DNA from: Branchiostoma lanceolatum
Taxonomy: Eukaryota > Chordata > Leptocardii > Amphioxiformes > Branchiostomatidae
NCBI RefSeq assembly: GCF_035083965.1
Contig: NC_089735.1
Location: forward strand, 9,202,001-9,266,000
DNA: 64,000 bases
Direction of reading: 5' to 3'
This document shows, piece by piece, positions 33,565 through 46,800 of the stretch (positions are counted from its first letter, which is position 1; each line of letters begins with the position of its first letter). A program made the translations under genes and the position numbers. The notes beneath the pieces are model-generated. The model made no database searches. It was not told where the DNA came from and was given only the letters and a program-made list of their open reading frames with translations.

Positions 33565-35285
33565 AGTGTAGCAACTCAAAATTGTGTCCGTATATTTCTG
33601 TTTGGATCAGTCTATATTTCTGCCTCTCTCATGTTACCAGCATTAAGAGCTGGATCCAGCAGCTCATTGCAGCGTATTCCATAGATGCAGCAAACCGTAT
33701 TGACATGTCAGTCAGATTAGGTCATTAAACTACAGTGACTTGATATGTATTTCTCTATGTTTGTCACCAAACAACATTGTCTGGTTTAGTTTGGTGTGGT
33801 TGAAATATAGCAAAGAATCAAAAATTTCAACCTCACGTGCGATATTACATTTGCACACACATACCAATTTGTGTGTGCCATTGCAGCCTTTGTAACAAGA
33901 ATGGGTCAAGAAGCGTTAACATTCAAAGGGAAGCACTTGATTACAATTATAATTACAATTGTGTTCAAGTAGCTTTAATTTCCGATGCCGTATGTACATA
34001 TTTGCATGTAATGGATCAGACAATAGGCTACTTCCAAGCCACATGTCACATGTATATAGTGTATAAATACTGGAGGCAGTGAACGTGTACAATGTACTTA
34101 AATCTATCAAGTTAGCATGGGCTGACACATCCAAGTAAACTGTTTAATGTCATATGTACACATGTAGAGTGCACATATTTGATTATGGGAGACAGCTAAG
34201 CTTTCTTTTGTTAAAAGAAGGCAAGCTCAAAAAGATATAAATGATACAAACCTAGAGCGGCAGATCTGTTTCAAAACATGACCAGGATGGACTCTGTTGA
34301 TTAAAAAAAGGGGATTATCAACAGCAGAGCTTGTAGTACTTAGATCATAGTGGTTTCTTCCACTGACCTGCGTGCATATGAATGTACACACACGAATTCT
34401 CGGCATGTTCTGTCACAAAGGAAACTCCGTAAAGACACAGACCACTGGAGCAGCAAGGACAATCCAATTCGTCAGCTACAAAAGAGAACTCAATCGATAC
34501 TCTTACCCGATTACTGGCTATTCTTACCTCCTGAAATGCTAAAACGAGCTTAGATTTACTTAACGTAACTTAATCTATGTTTAAAATGACCAACAGTGTC
34601 CAACTAGGTCTTGAGATTTGTTTCGTTAAACATATATAGTTGATATTTCATGAATGATTTGTTTAATTCTTGTTAAAATTGTTATGTGAAATGGGATGGT
34701 TTTAACATCTTCAATTCAGATACTACAGGAGCTGCCTGAAAATCAAACCAATACTGTCTCACTTTTGCAACAAGGTTCCCTTCATCAATCTTTAACAGGA
34801 ACGACAAAACTTAGTCTATATCTCCTGCATATCAAACCCCTTTGCCCCGAACACATTACTCAACGGATAACAATCTTTTCTGTTTTACCATAAGAAAGTG
34901 CGCAAAGCAGAGGAATGGTAAACTTAAATAACCCAGTGCCCTAATTTCCTGTCAAAGAACTATTCCATAATGCAAAAGTACTTTTAACTGAAGCCATTGG
35001 GTCAGGGAGCGGGCCGTATATATACATAACGCATCCTCTGATATCTGGATGAAGAGGAGTATTGTAGGTGTTAGCGTTTCCTCGACCGACGCTTCACGAT
35101 TGAAGTCGTTAATCCAGAAGGGTTGTGCGACAACATCGGAATTCATCTTGTAGGTGAATGACTTTGTAAATCGGCAAAAGCTATCGATCGGATGGAAGGA
35201 TATACAAGCAGAACCTAAATTTTCGTCAAGGCATCAACAGCTAGATATCTATCTATATATCTATATATCGATATATCTATAAATC

Positions 35286-35345
35286 TCTCTCTCTCTCTCT
35301 TTCCCTCTCTCTCTCTTTCTCTCCCTCTCTCCCTCTCTCTCTCTC
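35286..35345. repeat. CT microsatellite
   Basis: A run of CTCTCT with interspersed CCC and TTT, directly next to the hairpin starting at 35347. Confidence 0.9.
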
Positions 35346-35346
35346 T

Positions 35347-35433
35347 GGACAGTCTGGTGGACATGGACCTTAGCGTTTTGTATATGTATATATACATTGC
35401 AAAACGTTAAGGACCATGTCCACCAGACTGTCC
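35347..35433. repeat. Strong hairpin, arms about 35 bp
   Basis: GGACAGTCTGGTGGACATGG, then ACCTTAGCGTTTTG, pairs with the complementary stretch ending CCATGTCCACCAGACTGTCC. The loop is an AT-rich TATATGTATATATACAT. It may be a small foldback element. Confidence 0.85.
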
Positions 35434-35524
35434 GATTTGAAGTTTCGTACATTTTTACATGTATGAGGTTACCTGTTGTTGTACATAGATAATTCAATAG
35501 CCTCGTTACATATTTGATTGAGGA

Positions 35525-35690
35525 CAAAGACATCTGAAGAGCTGATTACAGTAAACATAGGCCACTGCATAGAGCATCCACAATAAAAGCTGCCACCTTA
35601 GAAACCTTAGAAAGACCGGGCGAATTGGGGTTAATATTTTGCTTCACTGCACAGTCATGAGCTGAAAACGAGTGTGTGGTGTGCGAGATA
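35525..35690 (+). promoter_or_regulatory. Truncated orphan copy of the distal protease promoter
   Basis: Shares GACATCTGAAGA, TAGAGCATCCAC, GAAAGACCGG and CAGTCATGAGCTGAAAAC-type sequence with 24700-24830, 30200-30310 and, inverted, 21780-21880. The homology stops at an ATGT/GT microsatellite (from about 35691), and no CAATATTTGAGA box or exon follows. Confidence 0.6.
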
Positions 35691-35790
35691 TGTATGTATG
35701 TATGTATGTATGTGTCTCTGTGTTTGTGTGTGTGTGTGTGTGTGCATGTGTGTGTGTGCATGTGCGTGTGTTTGTGTATGTGTGTATGGT
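35691..35790. repeat. (GTAT)n/(GT)n microsatellite
   Basis: GTAT repeats pass into GT repeats with scattered CA and TT interruptions. Confidence 0.95.
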
Positions 35791-36494
35791 ATGGTCATAT
35801 TCTAACGGTCTATCCCATGCCATTTATTCCGTCCTGAGACCGCCTAAGTTCCCATGCTTTTACTGGCTTTGCATATCAATACCTTCATCACATTGCACGT
35901 CCTAGCTGTATATCATAAATACACCTTTGTCGATTTCTTTGACTCTCCTATATATCTTCCCTTTGTTACCGAAACCATTGGTACAAAAGTCAGGTCACTC
36001 AAAGTTTGAAAAATAGTAAACACACCGGATGTTAATCTTCAAATCACCTATCTATTCCGAGGTTGATTGGTTCGTTTCCACACTAACTTTGCACAAACAT
36101 TCATTCTGGATTTACCGTTATCTGCGGAAAATGATAATTGAATTTTCTTAAGGCTGACATTGGGGTGGTAGAAACGGCCTTATGGCTTAAGGATGCTTAA
36201 GCGGGACAAATGAGACCGATTCAACCCACAGCTGCGACCCTGCGCTGGGCATACTCAGGCACCAATTGATTTCGAACATGGCGTTCTAGGAGAAGACGTC
36301 AGTCAATACTGCCCATTTGGTTTTACCGAAATGTCCCTACAGAACTAAGTCGATTCGTCAACAGATTTTAGTTAATACCACAAAATTGACACACAAATGA
36401 AGAAAAACGACACACTCTCCGTGATGGACAAAAAGATCGCCAGTACTGCTTAAAGGAGGCCCTAGAAAATCAGTAAGAAGTTACGCTGTTAGTG

Positions 36495-36778
36495 TTGTTT
36501 ATGTTGAAGAGCAATGTGGAGGTCATCTGTGCAAGGAGGCTAAGACTTGCTGGGCATGCATGGCGGAGTAAAGGACAGATACTAAGCGTTGATATCCTAT
36601 GGGTGCTAGTGCACGATCATGCAAGGGTAGGTAAACCCTGTACAGCCGACTTCAACTCTGTGAGGATGAGTGCTGTGAACTAAGATATCGTCTAGAGCTG
36701 TGAAGGATCGATAGAGAAGGAGGGAGAGAGTCAAGAACATTGGAGTCCACTAGCTCGACGTCTAGATGATGATGATGA
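36495..36778 (+). mobile_element. 3' end of a decayed non-LTR retrotransposon
   Basis: Translation gives ARRLRLAGHAWRSKGQI and VHDHARVGKP, a pattern typical of the C-terminus of LINE reverse transcriptases (RRLR-x-x-GH-x-x-R ... GRP). In another frame KDR and RRRERVKNI follow, interrupted by stops. The copy ends in a GATGATGATGATG tail. It is a 5'-truncated, frameshifted remnant with no coding capacity. Confidence 0.7.
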
Positions 36779-37888
36779 GTCTTCTTAGGAGTTGTGTATT
36801 GACAGGGCCACAATTCATCCACATGGGCTCACTTTGTCAAGCTTTACAATATCGCAAAACAGCTGCAATGCCATGCTAATACCTAAAAGAAGGTTTATTT
36901 CGACACGGTACCTTATGCAAATATTTCCCTTATGGGCAGTGGGTGCATTCGACCAGAGACAGACAGAATAAGGTGCCACATTTGGTAGTTAACATACACA
37001 AGATCTCTATGGCGTTTTAGACCGGTTATATTAGCCCTATTGGTCTATCGGGTAGCTCCAAATTATTCCAAATTAGCAGCTTCCATCTTCCCCCCTCTTT
37101 TTCCGCTTCGTTGCATCCTGCCGCAGAGCCTCGTCAAGGGTGCCTGGGGGACCAATGAATAAAAAGAACGCGACAGTCAATTATATGGCAATGATTAGGT
37201 TCTCTGGCGTAGATGCCCGGTTATACACAGAGGGTGCAAACCGCAGGAGACGCCATAAGCTATGGTTTTTGCGTGCCTGGTAGGTTATGAATTTGTAATT
37301 TTTATAGTCTCGTTGCTGCATTCTAATTGTATCTGTTTCAGTTGAATCCATGCAATTACAACGTCACGGCAGCATGATAATATCTTCTACATTTGATTAA
37401 TATGTGCAGTACATTCAATTTGACATATGTCTGACTGACCGTAAATTTTCCCTGACAAATTACTTTAACAGATAAAACTGTGATTTGATAATGTTATAAT
37501 TTGTTAACATATAATGCTCATAGACACACATCTCGTTTAATGTTATTGACTCTGATTGAGCGTTACACCAAAGGAGGAACTTCATTGGTTAGTGTGGCAA
37601 GATCCGTTAGTACCTCAAGAATGCTTATTATCGCCAACCAAAGCAAACCCACGGCATGCAGCATACGTCAAGGTGATAGATCTTTAGAGCCTCGATGCGC
37701 AGTAGGACCCAACGACCCATCCCGGGCCGCCCTGGAAATCCAGCCGTCACTCATGGCACACCTAGTGTGTAGACACGCCACACACTGTACACGTTGTGAA
37801 TTATCAAGCATACTAAGCAGGAATCGTCACAACCACAACCACTAGTCGGTGGCGCTTCTCGGGTGCCAACATCAACACGATTACCACC

Positions 37889-40800
37889 ATGAACACGGCA
37901 ACGAATGTCCTCTTCATAGCGGTTCTGCTTGCAAGAGGATATGCCAGAAAGTTAAGGTGAGCTTCATGTTTACTATTTTGTTTTGCTTTCTGTTAAGAAC
38001 GTTTTTAATGTTGATATTGTTGTAAATTTTGCACCGTTGATATCACATGCTGTGGGCAAATGTACCAAATGGTTGCACTCTCATCTTCTGGTAAGGCAAT
38101 CTGTGCTAATGTTGTTGCGTTATGTGCTTTATCGCGTTTCGTCCGGATGTTGGAAAGAGATAAAGCAAGAAGCTATTCAACTTCAGGTATATGACCAAGA
38201 ACGACTTATTCCGGTAGCAGATTACACTATTATTGTCAAAAGCAATCATCATCATCATCAAAAGAACTTAATCAGCGTTAGAACATATTCCTCACACACA
38301 TACAGAAAGTACCTCTTGCCCTTTAGACAGTATTTTCCATTTAGACCAGTTTCTAATTTTATAATGCTCTTTTAAGTGTGGAGTATGAACGGCCTCTTCT
38401 TTGTTTGGCTTCTGGGGTCCGAAGCCGTATATATCATATTGTGTACCACTCTATATATGAAATTGTAGAGGTTCTTAAAAGAAATTGTGAAATGATTTTT
38501 CTTTATTGTTCGCAGGTATGCAGAAGAAAGTAATTTTACCGAGTTCCACGAAGCACCTTACTACTTTATCTTCAAGAACTACGACAACCGACTCAGACCT
38601 AATTTCGCAGGTAAAGTTTCTTCAAAACATCTTTTGCAGAAAGATTTTCTTAACTGCAAAACTAGATATTTTCGTTTCAATGTGTTTGAATATGCATTTG
38701 AATGTATTGTTGAGAATGTACATGTATACCCCTATAGGTACCCCTGTGTCGGTCGGCGTTGCCATAGACGTTTCCAGCATCGATAGCATATCAGACCAAG
38801 ATATGGTAGGTTGTACACCCTGTAAATGTGATATAGCCAGATAATGGGGTCATTTAGACTGCTATTAAATGCCACCACTTCATACAATGTGTTTCTGTCC
38901 ATTGATTTTTCCCCACGGGAAGCGACACCATGGTTTCTTGCCAAGGCTGGAAAATAATTACATTTTTAACGATTGGCTGACAAATGTCCTGTCATTTCTG
39001 ACATTTTATGACGCATGGATTTTTCACCTGAAACGTTCCTTTCAAAACGCTAGGCGATACTACGTGTGGTCCGTGATCAGGTCATGTTCTGTAATCTCTG
39101 ACCCTGCGTGAGACCGACCTCTATCATAGAAAACTTACGGTGTCCACTTCATTCGATATATGACAGAAGTTCAATATTTCAGATGAAAAGGCCAGCTGAG
39201 GGAGGAAAAGTAATGCTCTTTTAAGCAAATGCAAGCCTATGTTCTGTTACCTTCTGCTAAAAGTCAATGAAAGCAGTATGCACAAGAAAAGTTGATAAAA
39301 ACTTCACTACTAAAATATGTAAATTAGAATCACCCAAGAATTTCTATGTTTGCTGTTGATTATTTGAATATATGCACTGCAGTGTATAACAGAAACGGTA
39401 ACACATGAATCTAGCTCTCAGTCACAGGCAGTATCCTTTGTAATTGTACCATATCGTCGTAGCCCACGGAGTTTTAAGTCCCCTTTATTAAGTGTGCCAT
39501 GGACCGTGCCGTTTCATATGGCTCAAGTCTTTGTTTTAGTCTAGCCTATTTTATTCTGATTGTACATTTTCTTAATCCTGGGTGACTGTTACAAATCTTG
39601 AACAATTTTAACTGATATGTATCAATCAGAAACATAATACATAAGTCAAAAATAGCTAAGCCAAGAAACCAATTATGGTATAATTAATATGTAAAACAAT
39701 CCGAGTGTCTGCTCTACGCGGTACACGATTGGTGAGGATACTTTAATAGATCACGATATGCTTCAGGAAGATTGTCATGTTATTGGCTCCATTGCAAAAT
39801 GTAGATCACAAGTAGTGTTCAATCTTATACTCACGTAGTAGGTCGTGTCATAAGGCTAGCCAGATTTGAAATAAGTTTGGTCACTAGAAGAGTGATTGTT
39901 GTACCTCATTCAATAGGCCTTGGAGCCTCTGGATACACTATTAAAACATTGGATGTTGATATAATGTCCTTTCATATTCATCTTAAAGGAGAAAATAACA
40001 AATATTTTATTACAGAATCATCTTACGTAATAAATATACATGTACACAAGACACGTCTCCAATGATAGATGCCAATGACAAGATACCAAAAGGAATCTAT
40101 ATCGCGTCTTTTAAAGTAATCATCTCGGTAAAACCACTGGATTGCTGGATGCTACAAATTGATTTGTGAAGTCAATATGCAACAAATACGTTAGACCGCC
40201 GCAGGGACTGTTCGCCACTCTGCCTCGGCTATTCTAAAATGCACTTCCTTACTGAGTCTCCCTGCACTTTCACTCAAGAATATATATATCTCTATTCATT
40301 TTGTCTATTAACTCTGACTGATATTTGTTGCGTTTCTTTATCTTCCACCTTTTTTTGCCACTGGGCAAGGGAACAGGTTAGTTCGGGTATGCATGAAAGA
40401 ATACAACTCTACTATTTTCTACAACATTCTTTACTTCTCTGTATGTGGACGTTTAGAAAGCGTTAGACCTTTCTCAAATATTTACTATAAATGAGGTCGA
40501 ATTTCATTTCCCTAGCTCTATATTGAAAATCAACGTTGTCATATGTAGTTCAGATAAATATAGTAAGAACTTTTGGTATTTTCCAGTGAGAATAGATCTT
40601 CTGACCTTTATCTACTCTGTGCTCACCTATTTCCAGTACTTACGGTAATCTTCTTCGTGTGGGTGAGATGATGGAGGTAATCTTATTTACGTGAAACGTG
40701 CTCTGCAATCTTACTTTCGTCCAAAGTCATCATTGTCAAACGTGCATTTTTCTTTATGTTCGAAAATGTGTGTTTGAATGATTAACTAGATAGATTATAT

Positions 40801-43800
40801 GCAATTCTAGAAAATCTAAGAATTGGTATCAATGGATGGTGAATAAGATGATTTCCCATTATCATTATCATCAAGTTCTCGAGCTCGTCATGTCATTTAA
40901 GCTTGTTGATATTAAACTAATGAAGGAAAATACACCCAAGGGATGCTTCCCCATTGTTTTGTAAATGAAAAAGTTTTACCTCCTAAAGAGAACAAATGGT
41001 GCTGTTTCGCAATTCCTCAGTTCATACTTCAATTCTTGTCGAGCTTTAATCATATTAATTCAAGTTTAATTGGCTTGTTGAAATTCAAACAAATACGCCC
41101 CAAATGCAGCCCCTCCCCATTTCACGGTTGCTGCCTGTCTGGGCATTGACCTCATCAGTTGGCAGGAGTAGTTTTGTCGAGTTGCCGGAATGCTACACAC
41201 AGTCGATACGCCATCGATTTTGACTGCACCGATAGATAACCTCATTGTGCCAGAACTGAATTTAAGCTGAGAGGAAGGCCCTTATATCTCAGTCAGTAGA
41301 TAAAAGGTCTATGACACGGTTGATGAACTAAGTGCATCCTCGTTGAATTGAGCCGAGAACTCTGCGCTTATCAACTCGTTTGTCAAGTTATCGGACGCTT
41401 CTAAATGTTGAGATGCTCACGATTCCAATGGCATACTATAGATTTACGGCTTAGCTTTCGTTCCAGACCCGTCAAGGTTTAAACATATATACATATCTAT
41501 ATATATGTACGGGGTTGTGATTACATACCAACCTCTCATAGCTACCTGTTTCTGCCAGAACGTACAAGCAGAATTCGGTAGCTGTAAGAGCACCGTATAA
41601 AATCAGAACGTCGTATAAAGTTGTAAAAAAAGCTTGACAGAATCTGCAATCACCGTCTCACCCCGCAAATGAATTAAAGGAATAAAATGAATGACAAATA
41701 CAACACAAAAGGAGTTTAGAAATGACTTTTGAAAAGACAGAAAACGTGGAAAGTTAGATTATAGATTATAGATAATTCGATAGTTCTGGTTGGCTGTACT
41801 TTTCATAGTTCTGTAAATGGTCACAGTTGTCACAGGTATGTTGGGACTTTTCGGAGACATAGAATCATCGCCGTGGTACAGGTACACAGGGATGTGTTGC
41901 CTGTATGTATGTATTCAAAATCCATTCGCAACGCGTCATTCGCATTTTCCTCTTCAACAAATCAATCCAACATGCCCTATTTTCTGTTCAAAGATAAGAG
42001 CTAGCAGGCTTTGACAAGGAGGCAATGGTATTCATGGCAGGTTGCTTTTCTTATACAGTAGCTAGAGTACAGCACGTTGAAATATCCGAGGATCCTTGTT
42101 AAAGCCAATGGGTAACGGTGAGCACTGTTGAATTGGAGTTTTATGTCTGCACACCACATGGACGCAGCAGATATCCATGTAACACCGCTAGGGATTTCTA
42201 GTTATATATACTACGTCTATTCAAGCACACGTAGTATATCTTAGGCAAACGTTACCGTGCAAATACCTCACGACATCAACAGCCAGGGCAAAATATGATG
42301 AATATGAATTAGTAAAAAATTGGGACAGACATCTCTATTCTATTGCAACTAAATTTGAGGTATGGAACTTTTGCAAGTGCTGTTAGCAGTGCTTTGAATA
42401 CTTAAACCAGAAATCATTGTAATCAAAAATAATAATATGTAGGGAAAGCTGCTTCAAACTACTTATGTATAGGTTTCATCCGTAGTTTGGCGTCCTAAGC
42501 TAACTAGCGAAGACAACTAGAGAGCTGAGGCAAAGAAACAATTAGTTTGTCAGCGCTTTTGCGATAGTGATAAATGTGTGTAACACGAAACCCTCAGATA
42601 TTATTTTGCAGTGCATTCTGCCCGCATTGGCCAGGGATCTACGTGATCTTTGTAACTTGTGAATTGCTAAATAGATCAATGAATTGACGATACTTAGATT
42701 GTCATTGGGAATAACTTTGATTCTTTGACTTTAAAGAGTTGTAAACCACACTAACTCATACAAGAGCACTCAGATGGAACCGATACTGTTGAGATTTAGA
42801 TAGTTAAATTGAATTTTTCCTTCAAGAATGGGTACCATAATCACAAGAGGTATACAATACAAAACAATGCAAAATACATATATATGTTATGCTAAAGTTC
42901 ACCTAGGAATGGATCCGTGGGCTTGGTAAATACATCGAGAAGCGTAAAAGACTGCTGTAAGGCCGCTAGCTATATGTGAAAACCTTCAATGTATTACATT
43001 AGTAGAATTCACATACAATTGATTTAGTGTGCGGAATAGTTCAGTGTTGAATTTTGTTTATAAACGTAAGCTATAACAGCCTTTGGCACGGCGCCCGGTC
43101 TCCTATATCCTGAGGATAGATAAAACTCTCCTAGACATGGCTATGCACCATCATCTATAGCATCTTTAGAAAGGTCAATCCATCTAGATCGCACTGTCAC
43201 CCAGACTGCAGCAATGCGTAAACCAGTCTGCGAGTCTGAATGTGAATCAAGAACTGATATCAAAGGTCACTAAAATGTGACTGATCTCATGCAAAAAAGG
43301 AAAATTCCCATCTTAGGTACACTGAGTCCAATTCAGTTTGCTGAAGTAATTCAATAAGTCGTAAAGCACAAGGCAGGCAAATCGCTTGAATGCGTCAGTA
43401 AGACGCGCATAAAAGTTGTAGATTGTTGGTCGACTCGACCTTATAGAGACTTGGCGTGTTTCCATGTGATATAATCATGCTTTTGGGACGTTCTAGTCAT
43501 GATGCAGTACAGATGCTACACCTCGGTCATACATGACAGTCCCTTGATCATCGGCAGGTCATGTCAAACTACCAAGAAGTTTGCATATCTATCGTCTCAC
43601 CTTTGCCCAGAAGGGACAGTCAATTTGTAACATTAACGCTTTCTGACAAGGAACTGTGCCCCTATGGGGTATACTGAGACGACTTGCAGATATTGCAACA
43701 TTAGTCAATATCTCTCTCTGGTATTTCTTTTAATGGCGGTACTTTTGATAAATATTGCACTGTACCAAATATAACTTGTAACCTTTCCAAATATTTACTG

Positions 43801-46800
43801 GTAAGCTCCAGAGAATGCTGTAATTATTCTATTTATATGCAGACATGAGAGGATCTTAGGGAGTAAAACCTTCTTGACATATTATCTTTTTTTGTCATCT
43901 TAGACCCCTGGGTAACATTCAAATTTGACAAGTTGTTTTTCCGTGGCCCAGGTCTTACAAACAAATCATAAATAATACAACAGTAACATGATAAAAACAC
44001 AATCAGTTGAAATATACCAAATAACAGGAAGAGTATGAAAATATAAACCAACCGTTAGAAACTTGAAAAAGATGTATGCGTATAATCAAAACAAAATCGT
44101 AATCAAAATGATAATCCATGCATCACAACTACCAACATTGTACATTTTACGAAAATCGCTGTAATTCCTTAGTGTCAATAGAGATTTTCATTTCATTTCA
44201 TTTTTACATATATTCCATTATGCAAGCAGATAATTGCTACCTCAGTCCTCACTAGAAATCTAACTCATGTCAGTGAGGGATATCCCCCCCCCCCCGTCCC
44301 CGAAAGAATGGCTGTTGAAACGTTCTCATGTGAATGCCCTTATGTCTTCTGGCAGGACTACACAATGACAATGGATCTATCACAGAGTTGGCACGACGAT
44401 CGCCTTTCCTTCTCTGGGGAAGTCGAGTCTTATGATCTTGCCGACGACTTTCTCAGCAAAGTTTGGGTGCCTGACACCTACTTTGTCAACGGGAAGCAGT
44501 CCTACTTCCACGAGATCACCGTAAAGAACAGGGCCATGACGATCTTCTCCAACGGGATGATTGAATACAACCTGCGGTAAACTTTTCTTGATGTATTACT
44601 GCTTTGTCTAATATGAATGAATCTTTTCATACGACTAATGTTTAGTCTAGATATAAGTTGTGTGATGCCGGCTGAACATACTCATACTCAATATTGACAC
44701 ACTGACCTCAACTGTCATAATTCAGCCTGGTACCTTATTCCGTCTGCGTGATGTCCCTACTAGAGAGTTTGCAGACTATGAGCCAGAACCAGGACGCTAT
44801 ATTCAAAAAAGAGATGGTGTTATGGAGGCCTTCTCAAGAATATATTGAAGACCTGGATATCTGAAGTCCGCATACCTCAGGAATTATGGATGCTGCATTC
44901 GTAGATCTTTCAACGTCGGTGTTAAGGGTAACCAGTGGAATTATGAACAGTAAATGACGTTACACTGTGTCAATAAGTCAAGCAAGAGTGGTTTTCATCA
45001 CAAGAAAGGCAGAACCATCCATCCAGAATTCACTCATTTTCTACCAAGCTAAGTGTATAATAGGCCATCGTTACATTCCCTATCGATTTCAATTTCAGAC
45101 TCACAACCGTCGCAAGCTGCATGATGAACATGATGAATTATCCAATGGACGTGCAGAATTGCAGCCTGGTCCTGGAAAGCTGTGAGTTTATGCATCTAAT
45201 CTATTTTGCAAATTTGGAAAGGAAGTCGACATATGGCACAGATTTGCCTTGATGGCCATGATCATTAATTTTCAGCCTAACGGTATTTATTATTCCTGCT
45301 GCAGGTTTAAATGTTAAAGTTGAACTTGTCTTATCAACGTTAAACTAATCTCGCGAATATCCCCCGCAACCGTGAACACATCGATGCATCTAGTAAGCTC
45401 CAAGATATGCTTAAACACATCATGAGTGATTCTATAAGACACAGAGAAAGCACACAGTTCTTTGAGTTGTGACTAATCTCCTTTAAGGCTATTCAAAGAA
45501 GATTACGTTCCTTCATCTGAAACATTAAGATCCCACTAAGAGACATGAGAATCTTTTAAAATTATAATGAGCTCTCAGCAAAATACCGGATTGTGCAAAT
45601 CTGTCCCGTAAAATACTTTTAAAGGGGACAAATCCTATAAAATGTAAGTAAATGGATGCTATAAAGTACATAGAGTAAAGTGTTGATATATGGTTCGCAA
45701 ATGGTACTTCAGGAATTGCATTTTGTCATTCAAATAAAAACGACAAAAAGCGCATATTTTTGTTTTACATGGGGTTGCTTGGCTCATAAATGTTCAACAA
45801 TTACATAGCCGGGTCAACCGTCAGAATAAACACGTAAAATCAAAATTAGGCAAAGTAAATAAATAGCTGGATATTCCATAAAAGGTATTTATTGAAATTT
45901 AGTGTATAAATGACTAATTCATACAAAAATATTTTAGAGTGGGAAAAGGAACAAAGCTATAATTATAAAAGAAATTATCTCAAACAAAAATCTACGAAAC
46001 ATCACAAATTCTAACAGATGCTGAAGCGGTGACCTAGGTCAACATGTGATTAATATGCCGGCGCTCCGTACGGTAGAGCTGTATAATGGAAAAACCCTGT
46101 AGTTATTTTAGACTATTACCATGGGGACGGGAATTCCTACATACAACTATTATTTTACGATCTTTTCCCAGTAAGTATTAATTCATACATAAACGTAGCT
46201 CCACTACGAATCAGGTCTTCGACGTAATATTCACGACCAGTTTGTCTTTTTTCCAGTGTCGTTAAAGAAAGACATAATGTGTATCTTAAAATAAAATCTA
46301 GACTGCAAAATGCACATAGGTGGCTGAACCATTGTTCAAGCGTTTCTATCGGATTCTTCACTCGTACTGACCAAGCTTGCAAGACGAAGCATCAAATATT
46401 CAATAGATGACAAGCTCTATTACTCATTCAAGTGTTCAAAACGGCAATCTATAAAAGCACATTTTTATCCACCCGTATCATCATCCATCTTTGACGCGCT
46501 ATCTGCGAAGCCAGATCGACAGTATTGTAACTGGGATTACGTCTAGTCGATACCTGGGACCTGCATTTGGCCGTTATTCTAAAGTCGTGCCTACGCAGAA
46601 AAAAAAAACTCATACCACTTCGTAGTGTTCTTAAAGAATACGAATGAATGCGTCCAAATGGATTGACTGCACCACTGGCATTGATTCATGTGGGAGTCAA
46701 TACACTTACCGAGTATCTAATGGTAGACAAGGCTTGTAGACGACCATTAACAGATGGAGAACAAGTAAAAAGAATGCCGGTGACATGGTTATGGGTAGCA

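Larger units (their letters stand above)
33565..37888. other. Region between protease cluster and receptor gene
   Basis: Up to about 35690 this is duplicon flank (blocks shared with 23.7-24.8 kb and 28.4-30.3 kb), interrupted by a CT microsatellite and a hairpin. Beyond is unrelated sequence with a decayed LINE tail (36495-36778). The ~400 bp before the receptor ATG at 37889 presumably holds its 5' leader; no TATA box was identified with confidence. Confidence 0.6.

Noticed and set aside
35672-35905. Cysteine/valine-rich frames near 35.7 kb
   Set aside because: They are translations of a GT/GTAT microsatellite.
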